Positions 47,617 to 55,533 of a DNA stretch of 64,000 bases are shown piece by piece. Position 1 is the first letter of the stretch, and every line of letters starts with the position of its first letter. Source of the stretch: Dyella marensis. GTDB taxonomy: Bacteria > Pseudomonadota > Gammaproteobacteria > Xanthomonadales > Rhodanobacteraceae. The notes under the pieces are model-generated. The model made no database searches and had not been told where the DNA came from. It worked only from the letters and a program-made list of their open reading frames with translations. The stretch spans positions 1 through 64,000 of the forward strand of contig NZ_FONH01000004.1 in NCBI RefSeq assembly GCF_900112865.1. The letters run 5' to 3'. A program made the position numbers and the translations under genes.

Positions 47617-48177
47617 ATGCTTTACCTCGCTTCGCAATCGCCGCGCCGCCGCCAGCTGCTGGAGCAGATCGGCGTCGCCTTCACACCGATCGACGTGGAC
47701 GTGCCCGAACAGCGCGAGCCGGGCGAGCTGCCGCTGCACTACGTCAGCCGCGTCGCGCGCGACAAGGCGCGCGCCGGCATGGCGGGCCTGCCGCCGGATG
47801 CGCTGGTGCTGAGCGCGGATACCGAGGTGGTGCTGGACGACGAAGTGTTCGGCAAGCCGGCGGATGCCGCCGACGCCGCGGCGATGCTGCGCCGGCTCTC
47901 CGGCCGCACGCACGAGACCATCTCGGTGGTGTGGGCGGTGCAGGGCGCGCGCGCGGAAAGCGCGACCAGCGTGTCGCGCGTGCGTTTCGCCGCGCTGAGC
48001 GATGCGGACATCGCCGCCTACGTCGCCAGCGGCGAGCCGTTCGGGCGCGCCGGCGCCTATGCGATCCAGGGCCTGGGCGCGACGCTGATCGAGCATCTGG
48101 AAGGCAGCTACACCGGCGTGATGGGCTTGCCGGTGTTCGAGACCGCGCGCCTGCTGCGCCGCTTCGACCCGGCGTAG
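47617..48177 (+). CDS. maf: Maf family nucleoside triphosphate pyrophosphatase
   Basis: The 186-residue product starts MLYLASQSPRRRQLLEQIG, the Maf signature, with later motifs VLSADTEVVLD, GYxIQG-like AYAIQGLGATLIEHLEGSYTGVMGLPV. It hydrolyses dTTP/UTP or modified nucleotides to monophosphates. I chose ATG 47617; a GTG at 47602 is upstream in frame. The TAG stop at 48175-48177 belongs to palindromic repeat A4. Confidence 0.92.
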   Translation: MLYLASQSPRRRQLLEQIGVAFTPIDVDVPEQREPGELPLHYVSRVARDKARAGMAGLPPDALVLSADTEVVLDDEVFGKPADAADAAAMLRRLSGRTHETISVVWAVQGARAESATSVSRVRFAALSDADIAAYVASGEPFGRAGAYAIQGLGATLIEHLEGSYTGVMGLPVFETARLLRRFDPA

Positions 48178-48261
48178 GTTGGGGTGAGCCGCAGGCGAAC
48201 CCCAACAGGCGTTCGTTCGTGCAGGCCCGTTGGGGTTCGCCTGCAGCTCTCCCCAACCTAC
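48174..48261. repeat. long palindromic repeat, family A (copy A4)
   Basis: The left arm is identical to copy A1 and its GTAGG supplies the maf stop codon. The right arm has a few changes (GCAGCTCTCC). Its terminal CTA, read on the minus strand, is the TAG stop of the CPBP protease gene. One palindrome thus ends both convergent genes. Confidence 0.92.
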
Positions 48262-49064
48262 GATGCGCTCACCACGAACCACGACACCACCGCCAGCGCA
48301 TTGTTGACGCCATGCGCCAGCACCGCCGGCCACAGCGAGCCCGAAGCCAGCCGCAGCCACGCCAGCACCATGCCGAGCAGCAGCAGGTTGGGCAGGGCGT
48401 ACCACAGGAAACCGAGGTCAGGCAGGTGCACGCAGGCGAACAGCGCCGCGGTGATGAACATCGCCGCACCCGCCGGCGCATGGCGCAGCGCCGCCGACAG
48501 CAGCACGCCGCGGAACAGCAGTTCCTCCACCAGCGGCCCCAGCGTCACCACCAGCAGCGCCAGCGGCATGCGCAGCAGCGGCGAGGCGGCGGCGCCGAGC
48601 TGCTTGATGTCCTGGCTGACTTCGTGGCCGCGCGCGAACCATTGCGTAAGCAGGCCGCCGACGATGGGCAGCACCAGGCCCGCCGCCAGCGCGATCGCGT
48701 AATAACCGGCCTGCGCAGACGGCGCGAAGCCGAAGCCGGGCGGCGCCGGCAGCCGCCATAGCGCGGGCCAGCGGCGGCGCGCCAGCAGCAGGGTCACCGT
48801 CGCGGTGATCAGCAGGGTGAGCATCACCATCAGCGCGTTGACGTCCGAGCGCAGCAGCAGCGCCTGGATCTGCGCCATCGCCTCGCCGTGGCGGAAGCCG
48901 TGCAGCAGGCCCACAGTGAGGCCGAGCAGCAGCCCGACCACCGCGCCCACCACGTATTGCAGCAGGAAGTACAGCGCGATCAGCCCCAGCGCGGCCCACA
49001 ACGTGGGCGCCACCGGTGCCGGCGTGAACGCGGAGTCAAGGCGGGGGGCTTCCATCGGGTTCAT
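48258..49064 (-). CDS. CPBP family intramembrane metalloprotease
   Basis: The 268-residue polytopic membrane protein carries the CPBP/Abi motifs: EExxxR in LGPLVEELLFRGVLL, an FxxxH-like motif in LFACVHLPDLG, and HGVNNALAV. Members of the family act as prenyl endopeptidase-like proteases, and some confer bacteriocin immunity; the substrate here is unknown. The TAG stop lies within repeat A4. The start MNPMEAPRLDS could be the second Met three codons later. Confidence 0.85.
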   Translation of the reverse strand: MNPMEAPRLDSAFTPAPVAPTLWAALGLIALYFLLQYVVGAVVGLLLGLTVGLLHGFRHGEAMAQIQALLLRSDVNALMVMLTLLITATVTLLLARRRWPALWRLPAPPGFGFAPSAQAGYYAIALAAGLVLPIVGGLLTQWFARGHEVSQDIKQLGAAASPLLRMPLALLVVTLGPLVEELLFRGVLLSAALRHAPAGAAMFITAALFACVHLPDLGFLWYALPNLLLLGMVLAWLRLASGSLWPAVLAHGVNNALAVVSWFVVSAS

Positions 49065-49205
49065 CCTGCTGCGGGTGGATCGGCCTCAAAGCCCAGGCCA
49101 GGCCGTTGCCCCTACTCCCTGACTGTTCCGACGCACCCACGCTAAACGCCGCCGCCGCGGCCGCGCAATCCTGCCCTTCGTCATGGTCGCTGCGGAAGCG
49201 CCCTG

Positions 49206-49211
49206 TATAGT
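49206..49211 (+). promoter_or_regulatory. possible -10 element upstream of the YoaE-like gene
   Basis: TATAGT resembles a sigma-70 -10 hexamer, 44 bases before the start codon, in a 190-bp divergent region. No good -35 accompanies it. GGAGGA at 49226-49231 is a ribosome-site candidate but is 23 bases from the ATG, which is unusually far. Confidence 0.3.
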
Positions 49212-49254
49212 GGCCGGACTTGCACGGAGGAAGCAGGCGTCCAGGCGCCGACCC

Positions 49255-50808
49255 ATGTTCGCATTCGACTGGCTTGCCGACCCCACCGCCTGGATCGGTC
49301 TCTTCACCCTGGTGGTGCTGGAGATCGTGCTGGGCATCGACAACCTCGTGTTCATCGCGATCCTGGCGGACAAGCTGCCGCCGCAGCAGCGCGATCGCGC
49401 GCGCCTGATGGGCCTGGGCCTGGCGCTGGCGATGCGGCTGGTGCTGCTGGGCGCGATGTCCTGGCTGGTCAAGCTCACCGCGCCGCTGTTCGACTGGAAC
49501 GGCTTCTCGCTGTCCTGGCGCGACATCATCCTGCTGCTCGGCGGCGTGTTCCTGCTGTTCAAGGCGACGCTGGAACTGCACGAGCGCCTGGAAGGCGGCG
49601 ACGGCCATGAAGGCGGCAATCGCGCGCACGCCCGTTTCTGGCTGGTGGTGACGCAGATCGTGGTGCTGGACGCGGTGTTCTCGCTCGATTCGGTGATCAC
49701 CGCGGTCGGCATGGTCGACCAGCTGTCGGTGATGATGATCGCGGTGGTGATCGCGATGATCCTGATGATCAGCGCCAGCAAGCCGTTGACCGCCTTCGTC
49801 AACGCACGGCCCACGGTGGTGATCCTGTGCCTGTCCTTCCTGCTGATGATCGGCTTCAGCCTGGTCGCGGAAGGCCTCGGCTTCCACATCCCGAAGGGTT
49901 ATCTGTACGCGGCGATCGGCTTCTCGATCATGATCGAGGTGTTCAACCAGACCATGCGCCGCAATCGCCGCCGCCTGCTGTTCAGCAGCCCGCGCAAGCT
50001 GCGCGACCGCACCGCGCGCGCCGTGCTGCGCCTGCTCGGCGCCGGCGGCGAGGAAGAGGAAGACGTGTCCAAGGCCGCCGACACGGCCGCCGACACCGGC
50101 ATCGGCGTGTTCGGCAAGGACGAACTGGCGATGGTGCGCGGCGTGCTGGACCTGGCGCAGCGGCCGGTGCGCTCGATCATGACTCCGCGCACCGAGATCA
50201 ACTGGGTGGACCCGCGCGAAGACGCCGAAACGCTGCGCGCGGAAGTCACCGCGTCCTCGCATGCGTGGCTGCCGGTAGCGGGCGACGACCTCGACCAGCT
50301 GGTCGGCGTGGCCTCCTCGCGCGACCTGCTGGCCAGCCTGCTCGAGCACGGTCGCATCGAGACCGGGCAGGTGGTGCGCAAGCCGCTCACCGTGCTGGAG
50401 TCGCTCAGCGTGCTGCGCCTGATCGACGAATTCCGCCGCTCGCCGCTGCAGGTGGCCCTGGTGGTGGACGAATACGGCAGCGTGCTCGGCCTGGTCACGC
50501 CGACCGACGTGCTGGAGACCATCGCCGGCGAATTCCCCGGCGAGGACAGCGGCGATCCGTCGGCCGTGCAGGAAACCAGCGGCGCCTGGCTGCTCGACGG
50601 CGGCCTGGACCTGCGCCGCGCCGAGCACCTGCTCAACCGCACGCTGAGCGGTGACGGCAGCTTCTCCACCCTGGCCGGCTACGTGCTGGAGCAGCTCGGC
50701 CGGCTGCCGCGCGAAGGCGACAGCCTGGACAGCGAAGGGCTGCGCTTCGAGGTGATGGCGATGGACGGCGCGCGCATCGAGCGGCTGCGGGTAACGCCGG
50801 CGGACTGA
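49255..50808 (+). CDS. TerC family membrane protein with CBS and CorC domains (YoaE-like)
   Basis: The 517-residue product matches E. coli Yoa[44 protein letters not shown], seven or more transmembrane helices with [17 protein letters not shown], a CBS pair from about residue 300 ([56 protein letters not shown]), and a C-terminal CorC/HlyC domain. TerC relatives are linked to manganese export. The ATG at 49255 matches the family start. Confidence 0.9.
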   Translation: MFAFDWLADPTAWIGLFTLVVLEIVLGIDNLVFIAILADKLPPQQRDRARLMGLGLALAMRLVLLGAMSWLVKLTAPLFDWNGFSLSWRDIILLLGGVFLLFKATLELHERLEGGDGHEGGNRAHARFWLVVTQIVVLDAVFSLDSVITAVGMVDQLSVMMIAVVIAMILMISASKPLTAFVNARPTVVILCLSFLLMIGFSLVAEGLGFHIPKGYLYAAIGFSIMIEVFNQTMRRNRRRLLFSSPRKLRDRTARAVLRLLGAGGEEEEDVSKAADTAADTGIGVFGKDELAMVRGVLDLAQRPVRSIMTPRTEINWVDPREDAETLRAEVTASSHAWLPVAGDDLDQLVGVASSRDLLASLLEHGRIETGQVVRKPLTVLESLSVLRLIDEFRRSPLQVALVVDEYGSVLGLVTPTDVLETIAGEFPGEDSGDPSAVQETSGAWLLDGGLDLRRAEHLLNRTLSGDGSFSTLAGYVLEQLGRLPREGDSLDSEGLRFEVMAMDGARIERLRVTPAD

Positions 50809-50811
50809 GGC

Positions 50812-51207
50812 TCAGCCCGGCAGCAAGGCCTTGCCCAGGCCGATCGTGCCGATCGCCAGGGTGGCCAGCAGCCCGATCGCGCTCACCACGAAGCCGCCTT
50901 CGCGCCTGGCGGGATCGCGCAGATAGGCCGCCGCGTACCACACGCGCCCGAGCACCCACACCAGCCCCGCGATGCCGGCCCACAGCGGCGCGCCATAGCC
51001 GGCGGCCAGCCACAGCGCCGGCAGGAACATCAGGGTCGCCTCCAGCGTGTTCATCTGCACCCGGAACGCGCGCTCGAAGGCGGGATGGCCGCTGGTCGCG
51101 GGCGCCTTGATGCCGTACAGCCCGCGGGCGCGGCCCACCACGTAGGAGGTGCCGGCCTGCAGCAGCACGGTGAGCAGGACGACGACCGCGGGGAGGTGCT
51201 GGAACAT
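50812..51207 (-). CDS. MAPEG family membrane protein
   Basis: The 131-residue product has four hydrophobic helices and the MAPEG pattern (YVVGRARGLYGIKAPATSGHPAFERAFRVQMNTLEATLMFLPALWLAA, LGRVWYAAAYLRDPARREGG). The family includes microsomal glutathione S-transferase-like enzymes; the activity of bacterial members is mostly untested. The ATG at 51207 follows AAGGAAATTT. It converges on the YoaE-like gene with three bases between the stops. Confidence 0.87.
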   Translation of the reverse strand: MFQHLPAVVVLLTVLLQAGTSYVVGRARGLYGIKAPATSGHPAFERAFRVQMNTLEATLMFLPALWLAAGYGAPLWAGIAGLVWVLGRVWYAAAYLRDPARREGGFVVSAIGLLATLAIGTIGLGKALLPG

Positions 51208-51222
51208 AAATTTCCTTGAGGG

Positions 51223-51304
51223 TGGGTTGGGGTGGAGCATAGCGAACCCCGACGAGGCGTCACGGTTCGCCGTACCGTCTGTCGGGGTTTTCACCCCAAC
51301 CTAC
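51223..51304. repeat. diverged long palindromic repeat, family A (copy A6)
   Basis: The outer arms (GGGTTGGGGTG... and ...CACCCCAACCTAC) and inner GAACCCCGAC / GTCGGGGTT are recognisable, but the middle parts differ from the other copies. It sits in the divergent region between the MAPEG gene and the zinc metallopeptidase gene. Confidence 0.7.
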
Positions 51305-51366
51305 GTGGCGCGGGCGCAGACATGGCGTTATCGTCCGCCGCGACGCCCACGCAGAAAGGCACCTAC

Positions 51367-52230
51367 ATGGATTGGCAGAAAGGCGAGCGCAGTCAGAACG
51401 TCGAGGTCGACAGCGGCGGTGGCGGCGGCCCGCGCTTCGGCGGCGGCCGGGGCCTGGGGATCGGCGGCATCGTGATCCTGGCCATCCTGGGCATGGTGTT
51501 CTTCAAGGACCCCACCGCGCTGCTCAGCCAGGTCGACCAGGGCGGCGGCCAGGTAGCCGCGCCCAGCGGCCAGCCGGCCCAGGTCGATCCGCAGCAGAAG
51601 GATTTCGTCAGCGCCGTGCTCGGCTCCACCGAGAAGACCTGGGGCGATCTGTTTGCCGCCAACGGCCGCCAGTACGTGCAACCCAAGCTGGTGCTGTTCA
51701 ACGGCGGCGTGAATACCGCCTGCGGCGCGGCCTCGACCGCGGTCGGCCCGTTCTATTGCCCCGGCGACCAGCGCGTGTACCTGGACCTGGCCTTCTTCCA
51801 GGAGCTGCAGGACCGCTTCCACGCTTCCGGCGACTTCGCCCGTGCCTACGTGATCGCGCACGAAGTCGGCCACCATGTGCAGAACCTGCTGGGCGTATTC
51901 GACCGCGCCGAGCAGGCGCGCCGCCAGGGCGCGCGGATGGAAGGCGCCGATGGCCTGTCGGTGCGCCAGGAACTGCAGGCGGACTGCTTCGCCGGCGTGT
52001 GGGCCAATCACAGCCAGGAGCGCCTGCACTGGCTGCAGGCCGGCGACATCGAGTCCGCGCTCAACGCCGCCAGCAAGATCGGCGACGACACCCTGCAGCA
52101 GCAGGCGCGCGGCCGCGTGATGCCGGACTCCTTCACCCACGGCACCTCGGCGCAGCGCGTGAAGTGGTTCCGCGCCGGCTTCGACAGCGGCAACGTGAGC
52201 AGCTGCAACACCTTTGCCGGCGAGCCCTGA
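51367..52230 (+). CDS. neutral zinc metallopeptidase (YpfJ / KPN_02809 family)
   Basis: The 287-residue product starts MDWQKGERSQNVEVDSGGGGG, has one transmembrane helix (GIGGIVILAILGMVFF), and a zinc protease domain with HEVGHH (in VIAHEVGHHVQNLLG) and QELQADCFAGVWA. The family is sometimes annotated as putative neutral zinc metallopeptidase with unknown substrate. The start fits the conserved N-terminus. Confidence 0.9.
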   Translation: MDWQKGERSQNVEVDSGGGGGPRFGGGRGLGIGGIVILAILGMVFFKDPTALLSQVDQGGGQVAAPSGQPAQVDPQQKDFVSAVLGSTEKTWGDLFAANGRQYVQPKLVLFNGGVNTACGAASTAVGPFYCPGDQRVYLDLAFFQELQDRFHASGDFARAYVIAHEVGHHVQNLLGVFDRAEQARRQGARMEGADGLSVRQELQADCFAGVWANHSQERLHWLQAGDIESALNAASKIGDDTLQQQARGRVMPDSFTHGTSAQRVKWFRAGFDSGNVSSCNTFAGEP

Positions 52231-52235
52231 GGGCT

Positions 52236-52331
52236 GGGAATAGGGAGTAGGGAATAGGGAATCGGCAGAGCGCGCCCACCAATCTCGTGGTGACCGCTCT
52301 TCCGATTCCCTATTCCCTATTCCCTATTCCC
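52236..52331. repeat. large inverted repeat of GGGAATA units
   Basis: A 30-bp arm of tandem GGGAATA-like heptamers is followed, after a 36-bp loop, by its near-perfect complement. It occupies the space between the metallopeptidase gene and the YkgJ-like gene. It differs from families A and B, and only one copy is present in this window. Confidence 0.85.
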
Positions 52332-52397
52332 ACGGGCCTCCAGGCCCGTGCACAATCCCGCCGCCGCGCGCCAGGGGGTGCGCTTTCGTCAACCGCG

Positions 52398-52766
52398 ATG
52401 AGCCATCCGTGCCTGCGCTGCGGCGCCTGCTGTGCCCACTACCGCGTGGCATTCCACTGGTCCGAGGCCGAGGCCTTCATGGGCGGCACGGTGCCGGCGG
52501 AACTGACCGAACAGATCGACCCGCACCGCCTGGCCATGCGCGGCACCCAGGCGCGGCAGCCGCACTGCGTGGCGCTGCAGGGCGTGGTGGGCGAATCGGC
52601 GCATTGCGGCATCTATGCCCAGCGGCCTTCGGTGTGCCGCGAAGTGATCCCGGCCTGGGAATCCGGCGCGCCCAGCGCGCAATGCGACAAGGCGCGCGCC
52701 GCGTACGGCCTGGCGCCGCTGACGCCGGAAGACTGGGCGGAACCCTTGCAGCCGCAGAGCGCCTGA
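52398..52766 (+). CDS. YkgJ family cysteine cluster protein
   Basis: The 122-residue product carries the cysteine pattern CLRCGACC at its N-terminus, with further cysteines in PHCVAL, AHCGIYAQRPSVCREV and AQCDKA, typical of UPF0153/YkgJ proteins that may bind an iron-sulfur cluster or zinc. Its function is unknown. The ATG at 52398 begins at the conserved MSHPCLRCG. Confidence 0.85.
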   Translation: MSHPCLRCGACCAHYRVAFHWSEAEAFMGGTVPAELTEQIDPHRLAMRGTQARQPHCVALQGVVGESAHCGIYAQRPSVCREVIPAWESGAPSAQCDKARAAYGLAPLTPEDWAEPLQPQSA

Positions 52767-52803
52767 TTCAGCGCGGCGCGCCGAGTCAATGCGACCCGCT
52801 GCT

Positions 52804-53547
52804 TCAATGCGGTGTGTTGTCGAACGCCAGCGCGAACTGCTTCAACTCGCCCTCGTTGAGGTCCGACACCGCCACAAAGCGCATGCCGCCCTGGCGCCAG
52901 TCGATCACCGTGTAGCCGTGCCGCCGGGCGATCGCCTGCGGCGTGTCAGCGCCGTCCGCCGGCCACTGGTACAGGTTGATCGCGTGCATGCGGCGCCGGT
53001 ACACCAGGGCCGCCACGCTGCGTCCGCCGATCGCGTCCAGGCGGCCGCCGGCCAGCGGGAAGCCTTCCTCGGCCAGCTCCTTCACCCGCGGTGCGAAATC
53101 CAGCTTGCCCTCGAACCAGGGCTTGACCGTGTGCTGGTCGGTCGAGACCACGTCCATCAGGTGCTGCGGCTGCAGCGAGCGCAGGTGGCCGGAGATCGCC
53201 TCGTCGACCACGGCGGCGGGCGCCGCATCCGGCCGCGCCAGCCACAGCCAGGCCGGCGTCGACAGCAGCAGCGCGCCGATGAAGCCGGCCGCGGCGGCCA
53301 AGGCCACTGGGTGGCGGCGCGGTGCGGCGACGGGGGCCGGCGGCGCCTCCCATTGGCGGCGCAGCGCGTCGGGCGCGCGGCGGTACAGCTCGGGCTGGGC
53401 CAGCGCCTTGCGCAGTCGTTCGTGTTCGCGCTGCGCCGCGGCGCAGACAGGGCAGGCAGCGAGGTGGCGTTCCATCTGCGCGCTCTGGGCGGCGTCGAGC
53501 TCGTCGTCGAGATAGGCGTGTAGCAGGCGCGACTCATCGCAGGTCAT
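52804..53547 (-). CDS. zf-HC2 anti-sigma factor
   Basis: The 247-residue product begins MTCDESRLLHAYLDDELDAAQSAQMERHLAACPVC, a zinc-binding HxxxCxxC anti-sigma domain (H28, C32, C35). One transmembrane helix follows at about 82-105. The long C-terminal periplasmic domain contains LVYRRRMHAINLYQWP. It overlaps the sigma gene by 14 bases. It should sequester that sigma factor and release it on oxidation or periplasmic stress. Confidence 0.88.
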   Translation of the reverse strand: MTCDESRLLHAYLDDELDAAQSAQMERHLAACPVCAAAQREHERLRKALAQPELYRRAPDALRRQWEAPPAPVAAPRRHPVALAAAAGFIGALLLSTPAWLWLARPDAAPAAVVDEAISGHLRSLQPQHLMDVVSTDQHTVKPWFEGKLDFAPRVKELAEEGFPLAGGRLDAIGGRSVAALVYRRRMHAINLYQWPADGADTPQAIARRHGYTVIDWRQGGMRFVAVSDLNEGELKQFALAFDNTPH

Positions 53548-54106
53548 GGCGGCGCCCCTCCTTCGGTCGATGCGTGAGTTCTTCCCGCAAGCGTTCGCGG
53601 GCACGCGCCAGCCGCGACATCACGGTGCCCATCTTCTGGCCGGTGATGGCGGCGATCTCTTTGTACGAACACTCTTCCAGCTCCCGCAGCACCAGCACTT
53701 CGCGCCACGTCTCGGGCAGGCGTGCCAGCGCTTCCTGCAGGGCGCCCACGTCCACCGCGAGCAGGGCCACGCTTTCCGGCGACGGGCCGGGATCGATCAA
53801 CGGATGCGCTTCGTCGTCCAGCGGATCGCGCGCCAGCTCCGGCGCGTGCCTGGCGCGCAGCGTGTAGAAGGTATTGCGCACGATCGCCAGCAGCCACACC
53901 CGCGCGTCCGTGCCGTGGAAGCTGTCGAAATAGCGCAACGCCCGCACCATCGCTTCCTGTACCACGTCCTGCGCATCCGCGTCGTTGCGGGTCAGCCAGT
54001 GGGCGAGGTTGTAGGCGGCGTCCAGGTACGGCAGCACCAGCGCCTGGAAGCGCGCGTTGGCGGCGGCTTCGGCACGGTGCGGCAGCAGGGGCGCATCGAT
54101 GGTCAT
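53534..54106 (-). CDS. ECF sigma factor (paired with zf-HC2 anti-sigma)
   Basis: The 190-residue product has region 2 (DADAQDVVQEAMVRALRYFDSFHGTDARVWLLAIVRNTFYTLR) and region 4 (LPETWREVLVLRELEECSYKEIAAITGQKMGTVMSRLARARERLREEL). The ATG at 54106 lies only eight bases past the predicted -10 element, so its transcript may be leaderless. It is divergent from a metallophosphoesterase-cupredoxin pair with mirror-image promoters, which are its probable targets. Confidence 0.9.
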   Translation of the reverse strand: MTIDAPLLPHRAEAAANARFQALVLPYLDAAYNLAHWLTRNDADAQDVVQEAMVRALRYFDSFHGTDARVWLLAIVRNTFYTLRARHAPELARDPLDDEAHPLIDPGPSPESVALLAVDVGALQEALARLPETWREVLVLRELEECSYKEIAAITGQKMGTVMSRLARARERLREELTHRPKEGRRHDLR

Positions 54107-54113
54107 GGGAGCA

Positions 54114-54141
54114 ACTACCTCGCTGCGCGCGACTTTATTCC
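54114..54141 (-). promoter_or_regulatory. ECF-type promoter for the sigma/anti-sigma operon
   Basis: On the minus strand GGAATA (54141-54136), 16 bases, GGTAGT (54119-54114). It mirrors the promoter on the other strand, and its -35 forms an inverted repeat with that one (TATTCCC-N13-GGGAATA). The predicted start of transcription is next to the sigma ATG. Confidence 0.6.
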
Positions 54142-54156
54142 CGGCGCCGAAAAGCG

Positions 54157-54184
54157 GGAATAGGCCGCCGGGAGCGCCGGTATT
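54157..54184 (+). promoter_or_regulatory. ECF-type promoter for the metallophosphoesterase operon
   Basis: GGAATA (54157-54162), 16 bases, GGTATT (54179-54184) resembles ECF promoters with a GGAA-containing -35. The transcript would begin about 60 bases before the metallophosphoesterase ATG, which has a GGAG ribosome site. Confidence 0.65.
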
Positions 54185-54250
54185 GCGAATCGCCGGCATC
54201 GCGTCGATACCGGTCACGCAGGCCTGCCGGCCGTCCATTCGGAGCGCACC

Positions 54251-55201
54251 ATGCAAGATCACGACGACAACCAGAAAGACGCGGTGCGAGGCCGCCGCCA
54301 GTTCCTCCAATGCATGGCCTGGGCCGGGGCCGGCACGCTGTGGCTGATGAAGGGCGGGGTGCTGCAGGCCCGTGCCCTGGACGGCCTGGCCGGGGACGAG
54401 GCGGCCGATGCCAGCTTCAGCTTCGTGCAGATCAGCGATTCGCATATCGGCTTCCACAAGGAACCCAATCCCGACGTGGTCGCCACGCTGCGCGCCGCGC
54501 TGGCCAAGATCAACGCGCAGCCGGACAAGCCGGATTTCCTGCTGCACACCGGCGACCTCACCCACCTGTCCAAGCCGGAGGAATTCGACACGCTGTCCGG
54601 CGTGATGCAGGAAGCGAAGGCGGCGCACACCTTCTACGTGCCCGGCGAGCACGACGTGATCGGCGACAACGGCGCGGAGTTCTTCCGCCGCTTCGGCCAG
54701 CGCCAGTCATCCGGCGGCTGGTACAGCTTCGACCATCGCGGCGTGCATTTCGTCGGCCTGGTCAATGTGCTGAACCTCAAGGCCGGCGGCTTCGGCTCGC
54801 TCGGCGCCGACCAGCTGGCGTGGCTGAAGAAGGATCTCGCGTCGCGCTCGGCGGAAACGCCGGTGGTGGTGTTCGCGCACATGCCGCTGTGGCAGCTGTA
54901 TCCGCAGTGGGGCTGGGGCACCGACGACAGCGCCGAGGCGATGAGCTATCTGCGCCGCTTCGGTTCGGTCAGTGTGCTCAACGGGCATATCCACCAGATC
55001 CAGCAGAAGGTCGAAGGCAACATCACCTTCTACACCGCGCGCTCGACGGCGTATCCGCAACCCGCACCGGGCAAGGCGGATGCGCCAGGGCCGCTGAAGG
55101 ACATCGCGCCGGGCTCGCTGCAGACCTACCTGGGCGTGCGCGAAGTGCGCCACGTGCGCGGCAAGCAAGCGCTGGCAGTGACCGAGGAGGTGCTGGCATG
55201 A
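54251..55201 (+). CDS. Tat-exported metallophosphoesterase
   Basis: The 316-residue product has a twin-arginine signal (GRRQFLQCMAWAGAG) and calcineurin-type metal motifs: DSHIG (D63, H65), GDLTH (D102), PGEHDV (133-134), AHMP and NGHIHQ. The usual GNHD is GEHD here, so Glu replaces a metal-binding Asn. It is probably a periplasmic phosphodiesterase or phosphatase; the substrate is unknown. It overlaps the cupredoxin gene by four bases and is divergent from the ECF sigma factor. Confidence 0.88.
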   Translation: MQDHDDNQKDAVRGRRQFLQCMAWAGAGTLWLMKGGVLQARALDGLAGDEAADASFSFVQISDSHIGFHKEPNPDVVATLRAALAKINAQPDKPDFLLHTGDLTHLSKPEEFDTLSGVMQEAKAAHTFYVPGEHDVIGDNGAEFFRRFGQRQSSGGWYSFDHRGVHFVGLVNVLNLKAGGFGSLGADQLAWLKKDLASRSAETPVVVFAHMPLWQLYPQWGWGTDDSAEAMSYLRRFGSVSVLNGHIHQIQQKVEGNITFYTARSTAYPQPAPGKADAPGPLKDIAPGSLQTYLGVREVRHVRGKQALAVTEEVLA

Positions 55202-55533
55202 GCGGCTGGCGGGCATGGCTGCGCGCGCTGGCGCTGGGCGTGGCGGCGCTGGGCGCGGGCCCGGCCGCCGCCGGCAAGGCGCCGGCGGCGAAGGTCGAGA
55301 TCAAGCATTTCGCCTTCGCGCCCGAGGTGCTGACGGTGACGGCGGGTACGCGCGTGGTGTGGACCAACCGCGACGACGAGCCGCATATCGTGGTCAGCGC
55401 CGGCAATCGCTTCGCTTCGTCGAAGGCGATGGACACCGACGAGACCTACGCAACGGTGTTCGACCGGCCGGGCACCTACGCCTACTTCTGCTCGATCCAC
55501 CCGCACATGGTCGGCACGGTCATCGTGCGCTGA
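55198..55533 (+). CDS. amicyanin-like type 1 cupredoxin
   Basis: The 111-residue product has a signal peptide and a type 1 copper site: H63 (DEPHIV), C98, H101 and M104 in CSIHPHM. The C-x2-H-x2-M spacing is that of amicyanin (CTPHPFM) rather than plastocyanin. It is probably a soluble periplasmic electron carrier. The ATG overlaps the metallophosphoesterase stop, so the two are co-translated. Its 3' end overlaps the convergent dioxygenase gene by 14 bases. Confidence 0.9.
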   Translation: MSGWRAWLRALALGVAALGAGPAAAGKAPAAKVEIKHFAFAPEVLTVTAGTRVVWTNRDDEPHIVVSAGNRFASSKAMDTDETYATVFDRPGTYAYFCSIHPHMVGTVIVR

